From the NCBI RefSeq assembly GCF_039680535.1, contig NZ_JBDKSS010000013.1, positions 248,001 through 312,000 on the forward strand: a stretch of DNA of 64,000 nucleotides, given 5' to 3'. The translations under genes and the position numbers were made by a program. Below, piece by piece: positions 16,783 through 25,859 of the stretch (its first letter is position 1; the number at the start of each line of letters is the position of its first letter). The DNA comes from Parvibaculum sp039680535. Lineage in GTDB: Bacteria; Pseudomonadota; Alphaproteobacteria; Parvibaculales; Parvibaculaceae. The notes beneath the pieces were generated by a model. The model was not told the DNA's origin. It searched no databases and saw nothing but the letters and a program-made list of their open reading frames with translations.

Positions 16783-18309
16783 TCAGCGGTAATCCGCTTC
16801 CACGGTTGCGTCCTCATGCGTGGTCGCCGAGAAGGCGCGGAGGATGAGCGTCAGCACCGCCGCCACGGCGAGGTTCAGGATCACCGTGTAGAGCGCAGCA
16901 TAGCCGGGCATGGTGACGCCGAAGATCGTCAGCGGCCAAGTCGAGGTCTTGAAGCCGAGCGACCAGGCCATCCATGTGCCCGTGCCGATGCCTGTGGCCC
17001 AGCCGATGAGCAGGGCGCGCGGATCGAACCAGCGCGTATAAAGGCCGAAGAAGATCGCCGGCAGCGTCTGGATGATCCAGATGCCGCCGAGAAGCTGGAG
17101 CTGGATCGCGAGCCGCTGTTCGAGGTTGAGCACGAAGACGAGCGCGCCGACCTTGGCGACCAGCGACACGATCTTCGCCATGCTCGATTCAGCTTCCGGC
17201 GAACAATTCGGCGCGATGAATTCCTTGTAGACGTTGCGCGTGAAGAGGTTCGCGACGGCGATCGACATGATCGCGGCGGGAACCAGCGCGCCGATGCCGA
17301 CGGCGGCGAAGGCAACGCCCACGAACCAGCTTGGGAACTGGTCGAGGAAGAGGGCGGGCACCGAGAAATTTGCGCCGTAGAGCTTGAAGCCTTCGGCAAA
17401 TTCCGGCTTCGACGAAACGCCGGCGGCGAGCGCCATATAGCCGAGAAGCGCGATGAGGCCGAGCACGAAGGAATAGGCCGGCAGCAGCGCGGCATTGCGG
17501 CGGATCACATGGCCGGAGCTTGCGCTCAGCACGCCCGTCATCGAATGCGGATAGAGGAAGAGGGCGAGGGCGGAGCCGAGCGCCAGCGTCGCATAGGCGC
17601 TGTAGCCGCCGAGGCTGCCCGCGGCCGGCGGCGTGAGCGTCAGCTTTTCGGGTGCAACGGACGCGAAGATTGCGCCATAGCCGCCGAGCTTTGCCGGAAT
17701 GATGATCACGGCGGCAATGACGGTGATGTAGATCAGCAGGTCTTTCACCACCGCGATCATGGCAGGGGCGCGAAGGCCGCTCGTATAGGTGAAGGCGGCA
17801 AGAATGATGAAGGCGATGATGATCGGCAGATGCCCATGCACGCCCATGGCGCCGATCACGACTTCCATGCCGACAAGCTGCAACGCGATGTAAGGCATGG
17901 TGGCGACCATGCCCGTCGCCGCGATGGCGAGCGCAAGCGGCCGGTAGCCGTAGCGGCCCTTCACGAAGTCCGCCGCCGTGACATAGCCGTGGCGGTGCGC
18001 GACGGCCCAGAGGCGCGGAAAGATCACGAAGACCATCGGATAGACGAGCACCGTGTAGGGCACGGCGAAGAAGCCCATCGCGCCCGCGCTGAAGACGAGG
18101 GCAGGCACGGCGATGAAGGTGTAGGCCGTATAGAGATCCCCGCCGAGCAGGAACCAGGTGATGATGGTGCCGAAGCGTCGGCCGCCAAGGCCCCATTCAT
18201 GAAGCTGGCTGAGGTCGCCCTGGCGCCAGCGCGCGGCAAGGAAGCCCAGAATGGTGATGAAGCCGAAGAGGCCCGTGAAAACGTAAAGCGCGGTCCAGTT
18301 GATGGTCAT
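16783..18309 (-). CDS. Sodium/solute symporter (SSS family)
   Basis: A 508-residue integral membrane protein with about 13 hydrophobic segments, of the SSS family (ActP/PutP relatives). Family features include the N-terminal GLGGRRFGTIITWFLLGGDL segment, YTAYTFIAVP and the central KDLLIYITVI. Solute is not predictable; SSS members paired with DUF3311 are often annotated as organic-acid carriers. It begins 4 bases after the stop of the DUF3311 gene, so the two are one operon and probably one transporter. Confidence 0.88.
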   Translation of the reverse strand: MTINWTALYVFTGLFGFITILGFLAARWRQGDLSQLHEWGLGGRRFGTIITWFLLGGDLYTAYTFIAVPALVFSAGAMGFFAVPYTVLVYPMVFVIFPRLWAVAHRHGYVTAADFVKGRYGYRPLALAIAATGMVATMPYIALQLVGMEVVIGAMGVHGHLPIIIAFIILAAFTYTSGLRAPAMIAVVKDLLIYITVIAAVIIIPAKLGGYGAIFASVAPEKLTLTPPAAGSLGGYSAYATLALGSALALFLYPHSMTGVLSASSGHVIRRNAALLPAYSFVLGLIALLGYMALAAGVSSKPEFAEGFKLYGANFSVPALFLDQFPSWFVGVAFAAVGIGALVPAAIMSIAVANLFTRNVYKEFIAPNCSPEAESSMAKIVSLVAKVGALVFVLNLEQRLAIQLQLLGGIWIIQTLPAIFFGLYTRWFDPRALLIGWATGIGTGTWMAWSLGFKTSTWPLTIFGVTMPGYAALYTVILNLAVAAVLTLILRAFSATTHEDATVEADYR

Positions 18310-18313
18310 GGGC

Positions 18314-18523
18314 TTACTCGGTCGCGAAATAGACGGCGATGGTCAGCCCTGCGCCGAGGGCGATCCAGAGCAACTGATACCAGTAGAAGAAGGGAATTCC
18401 GGCAAGCGCTGGCTCCGCCGAATTGAAGAACGGCACCCAGAGCATCGCGGGGAAAGGCAGGAAGATGAGCGGCACAAGCCAGCGGCGCTTGTGCGGGCGT
18501 GCGTCGTTGTTTTCGTCTGCCAT
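18314..18523 (-). CDS. DUF3311 small membrane protein
   Basis: A 69-residue protein with two predicted membrane helices (about residues 15-32 and 44-65) and the IPFFYWYQLLWI segment typical of DUF3311. Such proteins sit directly upstream of SSS symporter genes and probably form an accessory subunit, in the way YjcH accompanies ActP. Expressed first in the operon. Confidence 0.82.
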   Translation of the reverse strand: MADENNDARPHKRRWLVPLIFLPFPAMLWVPFFNSAEPALAGIPFFYWYQLLWIALGAGLTIAVYFATE

Positions 18524-18617
18524 GATATCCCCCGTTTCGAGCCGGAACTCACCCGGCGGGGAACATTAGTGGCTGGCATTCGGGCTGTCACCTGCCGAAG
18601 CGATAAAGCGTCGCCGC

Positions 18618-21600
18618 CTACTCCCCCGCCGCGACCGCAGCGTTAGTCCGGTCACGGCTGAAGCGCCTGCCCAGCCGGTCGAGATACACATAGAGCACCG
18701 GCGTGATGTAGAGCGTGAGCAGCTGCGAAAGGATGAGGCCGCCCACGACCGCGAGGCCGAGGGGCTGGCGCACTTCGCCACCCTCGCCGAACCCGATGGC
18801 GATGGGGAGCGTGCCCATGAGGGCCGCCATGGTCGTCATCATGATGGGACGGAAGCGGATCACGGCGGCGCGGAAGATCGCCTCGTCGGGCGCCATGCCC
18901 TCGCCCCGTTCCCGCTCCAGCGCGAAGTCGATCATCATGATCGCGTTCTTCTTCACGATGCCGATGAGCATGATCATGCCGACAAAGGCATAGAGCGTGA
19001 GCGGCAGGCCGAAGAGATAGAGCGTGAGCAGCGCACCCACCGCCGCCGAGGGCAGGCCGGAGAGAATGGTCAGCGGGTGGATGAAGCTCTCATAGAGAAT
19101 GCCGAGCACGATATAGACGACGAGGATCGCAAGGCCGAGAAGCAGGCCGAGCCCGCTCATGGAGCTCTGGAAAGCCTGCGCCGTGCCCTGGAAGCTCGTC
19201 GCGATGGTGGCGGGAAGCTGGATCTGGTCCTGCACCTTCTGGATGGTTCTCACCGCGTCGCTCAACGCGACGCCGGGCGCGAGGTTGAACGAGATGGTGA
19301 CCGCCGGAAGCTGGCCGAGGTGGTTTTCGGTCAGTGAAGTGGCGATATGGCTCGTCTGCGTTACGGCGGTGAGGGGCACGAGATTGCCCGTGTCCGACCG
19401 CAGATAGAGCCGCTGCAATGCCGACTCGTCCTGCTGATAGCGCTTCTGCAGTTCCAGTACGACCTGATACTGGTCGGACGAGGTGTAGATCGTCGAAATC
19501 TGGATGCCGCCGAATGCGGAGGACAGTGCGCTCTGCACCTGCTCGGGCGTGACGCCGAGAGCGGCCGCGCGGTTGCGATCGATCTTGACGCTCAGCGTCG
19601 GCGTCGAAAGATCGAGATCGCTGGTCACGTCCTGGAACCCCGGCGCTGATGACAGCGCTGTCTGCAGCCGCGCCGCGCTGCCATAGAGCGTCGCGACGTC
19701 CAGATCCTGCAGCGTGTATTGATAGGTCGCCTTCGAAGATTGTCCGCCGACCTGAAGCGCGGGCGGGTTCTGAAGATAGACCTTGAAGCCGGTGATCTTC
19801 GCGAGCTTGGGGCGGAGTTCCTGAATGATCTGGTCGGCGCTGAGCTTGCGCTCGTCGCGCGGCTTCAGCCGCATGATGATCGTGCCGGCATTGATGCTTG
19901 AGCGCGACCCGCTCGGGCCGAGGATGGACATGACCGCCGCGACGTTCGGATCGGCCATGATGATCTTCACGGCCTCTTTCTGGTGGCGCGCCATGTCGTC
20001 GAAGGAAATGCCGTTCGGTCCTTCCGTGTTGGCTCGAAGCTGGCCGATATCGCCGCTTGGCAGAAAATCCTTGGGCATGAAGTTGAAGAGCATGACGGTC
20101 GCGACGATGCTCAGCAGGAAGACCGCGAAGACCGCCCGGTGATGGATCATTCCCGCACGCAGCGTGCGCTCGTAACCGGCTTCGAGCTTTGCAAAGGCGC
20201 GCTCGCTCCAGTCGAGAATCGCAAGCTGGCGGCCTTGACCATGCCCTGAGCGGATCATGCGGCTGCAAAGCATCGGCGTCAGCGTCACCGAGACGATGCC
20301 GGAGACGACGATGGCGAGCACGATGGTCACGGCGAATTCGTGCAGCAACCGGCCGACAATACCGCCCATGAAGAGAATGGGAATGAAGACGGCGGCGAGC
20401 GACACCGTCATCGAAAGAATGGTGAAGGCGATCTCCTTCGAGCCCTTCAATGCCGCTTCGAAGGGGCGCTCGCCATTCTCGACATGGCGCATGATGTTTT
20501 CGAGCATGACGATCGCGTCGTCGACGACGAAGCCGACGGCAAGCGTCAGCGCCATGAGCGAAAGATTGTCGAGGCTGTAGCCGAAAAGAGCCATGCCCGC
20601 AAAGGTGCCGACGATCGAGATCGGCAGGGCGAGCGACGGAATGATCGTCGCGGACAGGGTGCGCAGGAAGAGAAAGATCACCAGCACAACGAGCGCGGCT
20701 GCCAGCACCAGCGTGAATTGCACGTCATGCACCGAAGCGCGGATCGACTGGCTGCGGTCATAGAGAATGTCGAGCGAGATCGCGGCGGGAAGCTGCTTCT
20801 CGAAATCCGGCAGGACCTTGTTGATCGCATCGACGACCGCAATCGTGTTCGCGCCGGGCTGGCGCTGGATGCCGAGGATCACGGCGCGATCCTTGCCCGA
20901 CCAGCTGGCGGCCTGGTCGTTCTCCACGCTGTCCACGACATTGCCGATGTCGTCGAAGCGCACGGGGGCGCCGTTGCGCCAGGCGACGACCTGACGGCGG
21001 AAAGCCTCTGCGTCGACGAGCTGACCTTCCGCGCGGATGACGGTGTTGCGGGTCGGACCGCTCAGCGATCCGGTCGGATTGTTGACGTTGGTGGCCCGTG
21101 CCGCTGCCGTCACCTCGTCTATGCCTAGGCCGCGAGCGGCGAGCGCGTCGGGGTCGACCTGAATGCGGACGGCGTATTTCTGCGAGCCGTAGACATTCAC
21201 CTGCGCAACGCCCTCAATGGTCGATATCCGGCGCGAGAGAATGGTCTCCGCATAGCGGTTGACCTCGCTCATCGGCAGGACCTTCGAACTCATCATGATG
21301 AAGAGAACGGGCGAGTCCGCCGGATTGACCTTCCTGATCGTCGGCGGGCTCGGCATTCCATCGGGAAGCTGGCGCTGGGCGGCGGAGATTGCCGACTGCA
21401 CGTCCTGCGCGGCGGCGTCGATGTTGCGGTCGAGCTTGAATTGCAGCGTGATGCGGGTCGAGCCGAGGCTCGACGTCGAGGTCATCTGATCGATGCCGGC
21501 GATGGTCGAGAACTGGCTTTCGAGCGGAGTGGCGACGGCGGATGCCATCGTCTCCGGATCGGCGCCTGGAAGCGAGGCCGAGACCGAGATCGTGGGGAAG

Positions 21601-21722
21601 TCGACGGCCGGCAATTCACTTGTCGGCAATTGCGTGTAGCCGAAGGCGCCGAAGAGCACGACGGCGACCATGACGAGCGTCGTCATGACCGGGCGGTGGA
21701 TGAAGACCTCGGAGATATTCAT
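18618..21722 (-). CDS. RND efflux transporter permease subunit
   Basis: A 1034-residue inner-membrane RND pump of the HAE1/MdtB type that exports hydrophobic compounds using the proton gradient. It shows the two-fold repeat (one helix, large periplasmic loop, then a helix bundle, twice). The proton-relay pair of aspartates is in VGFVVDDAIVMLENIMRHVE, and the N-terminus MNISEVFIHRPVMTTLVMVA is typical. Its start overlaps the adaptor stop by 4 bases. No outer-membrane TolC gene is adjacent, so it presumably borrows one. Confidence 0.94.
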   Translation of the reverse strand: MNISEVFIHRPVMTTLVMVAVVLFGAFGYTQLPTSELPAVDFPTISVSASLPGADPETMASAVATPLESQFSTIAGIDQMTSTSSLGSTRITLQFKLDRNIDAAAQDVQSAISAAQRQLPDGMPSPPTIRKVNPADSPVLFIMMSSKVLPMSEVNRYAETILSRRISTIEGVAQVNVYGSQKYAVRIQVDPDALAARGLGIDEVTAAARATNVNNPTGSLSGPTRNTVIRAEGQLVDAEAFRRQVVAWRNGAPVRFDDIGNVVDSVENDQAASWSGKDRAVILGIQRQPGANTIAVVDAINKVLPDFEKQLPAAISLDILYDRSQSIRASVHDVQFTLVLAAALVVLVIFLFLRTLSATIIPSLALPISIVGTFAGMALFGYSLDNLSLMALTLAVGFVVDDAIVMLENIMRHVENGERPFEAALKGSKEIAFTILSMTVSLAAVFIPILFMGGIVGRLLHEFAVTIVLAIVVSGIVSVTLTPMLCSRMIRSGHGQGRQLAILDWSERAFAKLEAGYERTLRAGMIHHRAVFAVFLLSIVATVMLFNFMPKDFLPSGDIGQLRANTEGPNGISFDDMARHQKEAVKIIMADPNVAAVMSILGPSGSRSSINAGTIIMRLKPRDERKLSADQIIQELRPKLAKITGFKVYLQNPPALQVGGQSSKATYQYTLQDLDVATLYGSAARLQTALSSAPGFQDVTSDLDLSTPTLSVKIDRNRAAALGVTPEQVQSALSSAFGGIQISTIYTSSDQYQVVLELQKRYQQDESALQRLYLRSDTGNLVPLTAVTQTSHIATSLTENHLGQLPAVTISFNLAPGVALSDAVRTIQKVQDQIQLPATIATSFQGTAQAFQSSMSGLGLLLGLAILVVYIVLGILYESFIHPLTILSGLPSAAVGALLTLYLFGLPLTLYAFVGMIMLIGIVKKNAIMMIDFALERERGEGMAPDEAIFRAAVIRFRPIMMTTMAALMGTLPIAIGFGEGGEVRQPLGLAVVGGLILSQLLTLYITPVLYVYLDRLGRRFSRDRTNAAVAAGE

Positions 21723-22882
21723 GAGGCCGCCGGTCCTTTCGCGGCGATCTTGACGGTGCTGCCCGGTGCGACGCGCAGCTGTCCGTCGACGATCACTTTC
21801 TCGCCATCCTTCACCGGGCCGTCGATGGCGGTGATGTCACCCGCCTGAGCAAGAGTGGTGATGGCGCGCAGTTCGACTTTCATGTCCGGGGTGACGACAT
21901 AGACATATTGTCCGTCCTGACCGGTATTCACGGCATCGCGCGGCACGGCGATCACGCTCTTGAGATCGTCGATGCGCACACGCACATCGACATATTCGCC
22001 GGGCACGAGCCGCATGTCGGCATTGTCATAGGTCGCGCGAAGCTCGATCGTGCCGCTCGCGGCGTTGATCGTATTGCCAATGAAGTCGATCGGCGCGACG
22101 ACCTCACCGTCCTTCTCGCCATGGGTTTTGAGCGAGGCGACGAGGCTTTTCGCGGCAAAGGCCTGCTGAAGTTTCGGCAGGTTCTGCTGGGCAAGGGCGA
22201 AGGAGATTTTCACCGGCTGAATCTGCGTCACGGTGACGAGCGGTGCGCCGCCTGCGGCGGTGATGATATTGCCGACGTCGATCAGGATGGGGCCCGTCTT
22301 GCCGTCGATGGGCGAACGGATTTCGGTATAGCCGAGCTGAAGCTCCGCCTGATCCACGGCCGCGCGATCCGCAGCGACGGTCCCGGCCAGCGCTTTCGAC
22401 TGGGCAATGGCTGCATCGCGGGTCTGTTCGGAGACATAGCCGTTCTTGACGAGCTTGTTGGCGCGTCCAAGATCGAGCTGCGCATTGGCAAGCTGCGCCT
22501 CGTCGCGCTGAAGGTTCGCGCGCGCCGCGCGCAGCGCAGCCTCATAGGGGGCTCGGTCGATCTGGAAGAGGAGATCGCCCTTGCGGACAAGCTGCCCTTC
22601 CTTGAAGCCTGCGCCGACGATCTGCCCGTCGATACGCGACTTCACCTGCACGGTGGCGTTGGCGATGACCGTTCCGACTGCCTGTGCATAGACGGGCAGG
22701 TCTCGTTGCTGCGCGGCGGCGACGGTGACGAAAGGCGCGTCCGTGCCTTTGCCCTTCGGCGTCGCCTCGCCGCCAAAATAATTATGGACTGCGGCGCCTG
22801 CGACGAGGACTGCGCCCGCCAACAGAAGAACGGTGCGCGGCGTAAACCTGCGGCTGCCGGTACTCTCTTTATTACTGGTCAT
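21719..22882 (-). CDS. RND efflux periplasmic adaptor subunit
   Basis: A 387-residue membrane-fusion protein linking the pump to an outer-membrane channel. It has one N-terminal membrane anchor (about residues 16-33), the lipoyl half-motifs (VQVKSRIDGQIVGAGFKEG and the later PIDGKTGPILIDVGN), a coiled-coil hairpin between them, and a C-terminal barrel. The start at 22882 is chosen because AGAAAGACC precedes it; an in-frame start 33 bases further up is less likely. First gene of the pump operon. Confidence 0.92.
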   Translation of the reverse strand: MTSNKESTGSRRFTPRTVLLLAGAVLVAGAAVHNYFGGEATPKGKGTDAPFVTVAAAQQRDLPVYAQAVGTVIANATVQVKSRIDGQIVGAGFKEGQLVRKGDLLFQIDRAPYEAALRAARANLQRDEAQLANAQLDLGRANKLVKNGYVSEQTRDAAIAQSKALAGTVAADRAAVDQAELQLGYTEIRSPIDGKTGPILIDVGNIITAAGGAPLVTVTQIQPVKISFALAQQNLPKLQQAFAAKSLVASLKTHGEKDGEVVAPIDFIGNTINAASGTIELRATYDNADMRLVPGEYVDVRVRIDDLKSVIAVPRDAVNTGQDGQYVYVVTPDMKVELRAITTLAQAGDITAIDGPVKDGEKVIVDGQLRVAPGSTVKIAAKGPAAS

Positions 22883-23094
22883 TGGTCTTTCTGCGCCGTG
22901 TTGGGCTGCTTCCACGCTTCGAACGCGGAGACCGCTCGCTTCCCGTCGCGCGCCGATGGGCGCTCGCCATGTTTTCGTTATTGACCGCCCTGCGCGCCGC
23001 GGTCAATCGCGATGAGCGGACAGCCCCGCGACTTCATTGAAACGTCATGGACGGTGCGCGGGGCGAATGGCGCTTGACGGGTTCGATTCTGTAT

Positions 23095-23130
23095 TGTACC
23101 AATCGGTACATAATTTGACCAAACGGTACA
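23095..23130. promoter_or_regulatory. Two operator-like palindromes before the DUF1348-tetR operon
   Basis: TGTACC-AATC-GGTACA (23095-23110) is a perfect inverted repeat. Twenty bases on is a second copy with one degenerate arm, TTGACC-AAAC-GGTACA (23115-23130). They end 15 bases before the DUF1348 start codon. Dyads of this size are typical TetR-family operators, and a tetR gene is second in the operon, so autoregulation is likely. The RND pump operon starts about 210 bases away on the other side and may or may not be controlled from here. Confidence 0.7.
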
Positions 23131-23145
23131 AAAAGGAGAGATTTC

Positions 23146-23613
23146 ATGTCGCCGCGTCCGCCCCTGCCGCCATTCACCGCTGAAACCGCCGCGCAAAAGG
23201 CGCGAATGGCGGAAGACGCCTGGAACAGCCGCGATCCGTCGCGCGTCGCGCTCGCCTACACGGAGGATTCGATCTGGCGCAACCGGGCCGAGTTCGTCAC
23301 CGGGCGCGCGGAGATCGTCGCGTTTCTCAGCCGCAAGTGGCGCCAGGAGATCGAGTATCGGCTGATCAAGGAAGTCTGGGCATATGAGAGCAACCGCATC
23401 GCGGTGCGCTTCGCCTATGAATGGCGCGACGATTCCGGCCAATGGTTCCGCTCATATGGCAATGAGAACTGGGAGTTCGACGGCGACGGTCTGATGCGCC
23501 GCCGCTTCGCCTGCATCAACGATCTTCCCATTGCGGAAGAGGAGCGCAAATTTCACTGGCCGCTGGGTGCCCGGCCATCGGATCATCCCGGCCTTTCCGA
23601 ACTGGGGCTTTGA
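23146..23613 (+). CDS. DUF1348 (NTF2-like) family protein
   Basis: A 155-residue protein of the SnoaL/NTF2-like fold, DUF1348 branch. Conserved segments: AEDAWNSRDPSRVALAYTED, SIWRNRAEFVTGR and the Trp/Arg-rich core FAYEWRDDSGQWFRSYGNEN. No signal peptide. The family is often fused or linked to TetR regulators, and here a tetR gene begins 4 bases after its stop. Starts after AAGGAGAGATTTC. Biochemical role unknown; binding of a small hydrophobic ligand is the usual guess for the fold. Confidence 0.85.
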   Translation: MSPRPPLPPFTAETAAQKARMAEDAWNSRDPSRVALAYTEDSIWRNRAEFVTGRAEIVAFLSRKWRQEIEYRLIKEVWAYESNRIAVRFAYEWRDDSGQWFRSYGNENWEFDGDGLMRRRFACINDLPIAEEERKFHWPLGARPSDHPGLSELGL

Positions 23614-23617
23614 TTTC

Positions 23618-24199
23618 ATGTCGAGAAAACCCGTCGACCGCGCCGATCTGCCTCCCTTGCTTGCCGAGGTCTTTCGCAAGCACGGCTATGAGGGAGCGAG
23701 CCTTGCTCTGATCAGCGAGGCGACGGGGCTCGGCAAAGGCAGCCTTTACAACTTCTTTCCCGGCGGAAAGGAGGAGATGGCTGCCGCTGTCCTCGCCGAT
23801 GTGGATGCCTGGTTCGAGGAGCATGTTTTCGCGCCCTTGCGCCAGGAGTCCGACGCGGACAAGGCCGTTTCGAGCATGCTGGACGCGGTCGACGCCTATT
23901 TTCACTCGGGCCGCCGGGTCTGCCTCGTCGGGGCATTTGCCCTCGACGACGCCCGCAGCCGCTTCCCGGAGCGTATCCGGGGCTATTTCGCGCGATGGGT
24001 TGCGGCGCTTGCGGAAGCTCTGGCGCGGGGCGGGCGAAAGGATGCCGCCATTCTGGCCGAGGAGGCGGTCGGCCTCATTCAGGGCGCCATCGTCCTGTCG
24101 CAGGCCTTGGGCGATACGGGAGCTTTCGACCGGGCCATCGACGGCTTGCGCCGGCGCCTCGTCGCGCCGCAGACGAGGAGCCGTTCCGCTCAGGCGTAA
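23618..24199 (+). CDS. TetR family transcriptional regulator
   Basis: A 193-residue repressor. The helix-turn-helix lies at residues ~12-50 (VFRKHGYEGASLALISEATG followed by GKGSLYNFFPGGKEEM). The C-terminal ligand domain is of the YxaF/LmrA-like kind, with EHVFAPL and EEAVGLIQGAIVLSQ segments. Start at 23618, four bases after the DUF1348 stop. Probably binds the paired TGTACC/GGTACA dyads upstream of its own operon. The inducer is unknown. Confidence 0.88.
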   Translation: MSRKPVDRADLPPLLAEVFRKHGYEGASLALISEATGLGKGSLYNFFPGGKEEMAAAVLADVDAWFEEHVFAPLRQESDADKAVSSMLDAVDAYFHSGRRVCLVGAFALDDARSRFPERIRGYFARWVAALAEALARGGRKDAAILAEEAVGLIQGAIVLSQALGDTGAFDRAIDGLRRRLVAPQTRSRSAQA

Positions 24200-24250
24200 C
24201 CAGGCCGTTTTGAGGGCTGACGCGCGGCGGATTGTCCCGGCTCGTCGATA

Positions 24251-24269
24251 GATATTGAAAATCATTCGC
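24251..24269 (+). promoter_or_regulatory. Fur box upstream of the polyferredoxin/P19 operon
   Basis: A 19-base sequence beginning GATATTGAAAATCATT matches the classical Fur box (GATAATGATAATCATTATC) at 15 of 19 positions. It lies about 42 bases before the start codon of the iron operon and overlaps a possible TTGAAA -35. Position and function of the downstream genes agree with iron repression by Fur. Confidence 0.72.
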
Positions 24270-24310
24270 AAACTCGATAACCAACAGGATCAGGAAGGGC
24301 TGCGCGCCAC

Positions 24311-25828
24311 ATGGTGCGAAGAGCCCGATTTGGTTGGTTACGGGTCATGGTCATCATCGACACCAGGGCAGGCAGGGGCGGGATCACCGGCGGCAGCGTC
24401 GGCGGGCAGGGGCCGGAGATCTGGTTCCGCTCGGGCACGCCGAGGCCGGGCCTGTTCCCGGGGCTCGCCCGCGCGCTCGAGGCCTTCTTCACGCGCTACC
24501 GCAGATACCTGCCTTACGTTCATGCGGCGATGTTCGTCGCCTTCCTCATTGCCATCATCGTTCCGCTGTTCCTGCCGCTTCCGCCGGAAGACGCGACGCC
24601 GCTCAACAACTTCACGGTCGCGGTGAATTTCGCCTTCTGGGGCATCTGGTTTCCGCTCGTCTTTCTGTCCGTGATCTTCACCGGGCGCAGCTGGTGCGGC
24701 GTGCTCTGTCCCATGGGTGCTGCGTCGGAATGGGCGAACAAGATCGGTCTGCAGCGGCAGATTCCGCGCTGGATCAAATGGGAAGGCACGCCCATCGTCA
24801 GCTTTCTCATCATCACCATTCTCGGGCAGACGGTGGGCGTGCGCGATCATCCGCTAGGCATTGCCGAAGTCTTCGGCGGCACGCTGCTCGCGGCCATCAC
24901 GATGGGCTTCATCTATGGTCGCAAGAAGCGCGCCTGGTGCCGTCATGCCTGTCCTATCGGCCTGTTGCTCGGCGTCTTCTCGCGGCTCGGCGCGGTGCAG
25001 TTCGCGCCCAAGAGCAAGCACCCCGGCGGCGACGCCTATGCCGAGCGCGGCATCTGCCCGACCATGATTTCGATTCCGCGCAAGGAAGAGTCGCGCCACT
25101 GCATCGAATGCTTCCGCTGCGTGAAGCCCTCTTCGCCCGGCGGCCTCTTCCTGCGTCTGCGTACGCCCGGCGAGGAGGTCGCGAAGATCCGCGATCACAA
25201 TCCGAACGCTGCCGAAGTCTGGTTCCTTTTCGTCGGTACCGGCGCGGCGCTGGGCGGCTTCCTCTGGCTCATCCTGCCCAGCTATCAGACATGGCGCATG
25301 GCGCTCGGCGCATGGGCGATCGACCACAACATGTTCTGGGTCGGCGAGGCGGGCCCCTGGTGGCTGATGAGCGTGCATCCGGAGGCGCGCGAGGTCTTCA
25401 CCTGGCTCGATTTCACGATGATCGTCGGCTACATGCTCGGCTGGGCCGCGCTTCTCGCGGCGGGTCTTGCGCTTGCGACCGGTCTTTCGGCCTGGATCGC
25501 CGGACGCCTCGGTGGCGAGGGCCGCTTTCGCGCCCGCTTCGTCGAACTCGGCTATCAGTTCGCGCCGGTGGCGATGGTTTCGCTTCTTCTCGGCCTCGGC
25601 GGCAAGCTCTTCGACGCTGCCGTGGCTGCGGGCGCACCTGCTGCTCTCGTTGGCGACTTCAAGGCGGCATTGCTTGCTGGCGCGACGCTATGGGGCCTCT
25701 GGCTCGGTGCGCGCATTCTCGCGCGTCAGGGCGTCTCTTTCCATTCCCGCATGTTTGCGCTCGCTCCCGGACTCGCGGGCAGCATCTTCATTGTTCTTTC
25801 GTGGTGGCCTGCCGTGGTGGGCGCCTGA
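24311..25828 (+). CDS. Membrane polyferredoxin (NapH/FtrD-like 4Fe-4S protein)
   Basis: A 505-residue protein with around 10 hydrophobic segments and three cysteine clusters: CGVLCPMG and CRHACPIG (the CxxxCP motifs of NapH/NosR/CcoG-type proteins) and a cytoplasmic ferredoxin-like set in GICP and HCIECFRCVKP. Relatives called FtrD work in the FtrABCD ferrous-iron uptake system, moving electrons across the membrane. The next gene is a P19-type iron protein, and a Fur box stands upstream. The start is uncertain: ATG 24311 (AGGAAGG 12 bases before) is listed, ATG 24347 is the alternative. No FtrB cupredoxin or FtrC permease is adjacent. Confidence 0.82.
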   Translation: MVRRARFGWLRVMVIIDTRAGRGGITGGSVGGQGPEIWFRSGTPRPGLFPGLARALEAFFTRYRRYLPYVHAAMFVAFLIAIIVPLFLPLPPEDATPLNNFTVAVNFAFWGIWFPLVFLSVIFTGRSWCGVLCPMGAASEWANKIGLQRQIPRWIKWEGTPIVSFLIITILGQTVGVRDHPLGIAEVFGGTLLAAITMGFIYGRKKRAWCRHACPIGLLLGVFSRLGAVQFAPKSKHPGGDAYAERGICPTMISIPRKEESRHCIECFRCVKPSSPGGLFLRLRTPGEEVAKIRDHNPNAAEVWFLFVGTGAALGGFLWLILPSYQTWRMALGAWAIDHNMFWVGEAGPWWLMSVHPEAREVFTWLDFTMIVGYMLGWAALLAAGLALATGLSAWIAGRLGGEGRFRARFVELGYQFAPVAMVSLLLGLGGKLFDAAVAAGAPAALVGDFKAALLAGATLWGLWLGARILARQGVSFHSRMFALAPGLAGSIFIVLSWWPAVVGA

Positions 25829-25859
25829 GTTTTCGATCAGATCAAAAAGGACCGATGCC

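Noticed and set aside
16816..18426. 536-residue plus-strand open frame opposite the SSS symporter
   Set aside because: Composition is that of antisense shadow (Arg/Glu/Asp/Gly strings); no known motif.
23146..24199. Direct proof that the TetR regulates the RND pump
   Set aside because: The dyads lie next to the DUF1348 start but about 210 bases from the adaptor gene; neighbourhood alone is not enough.
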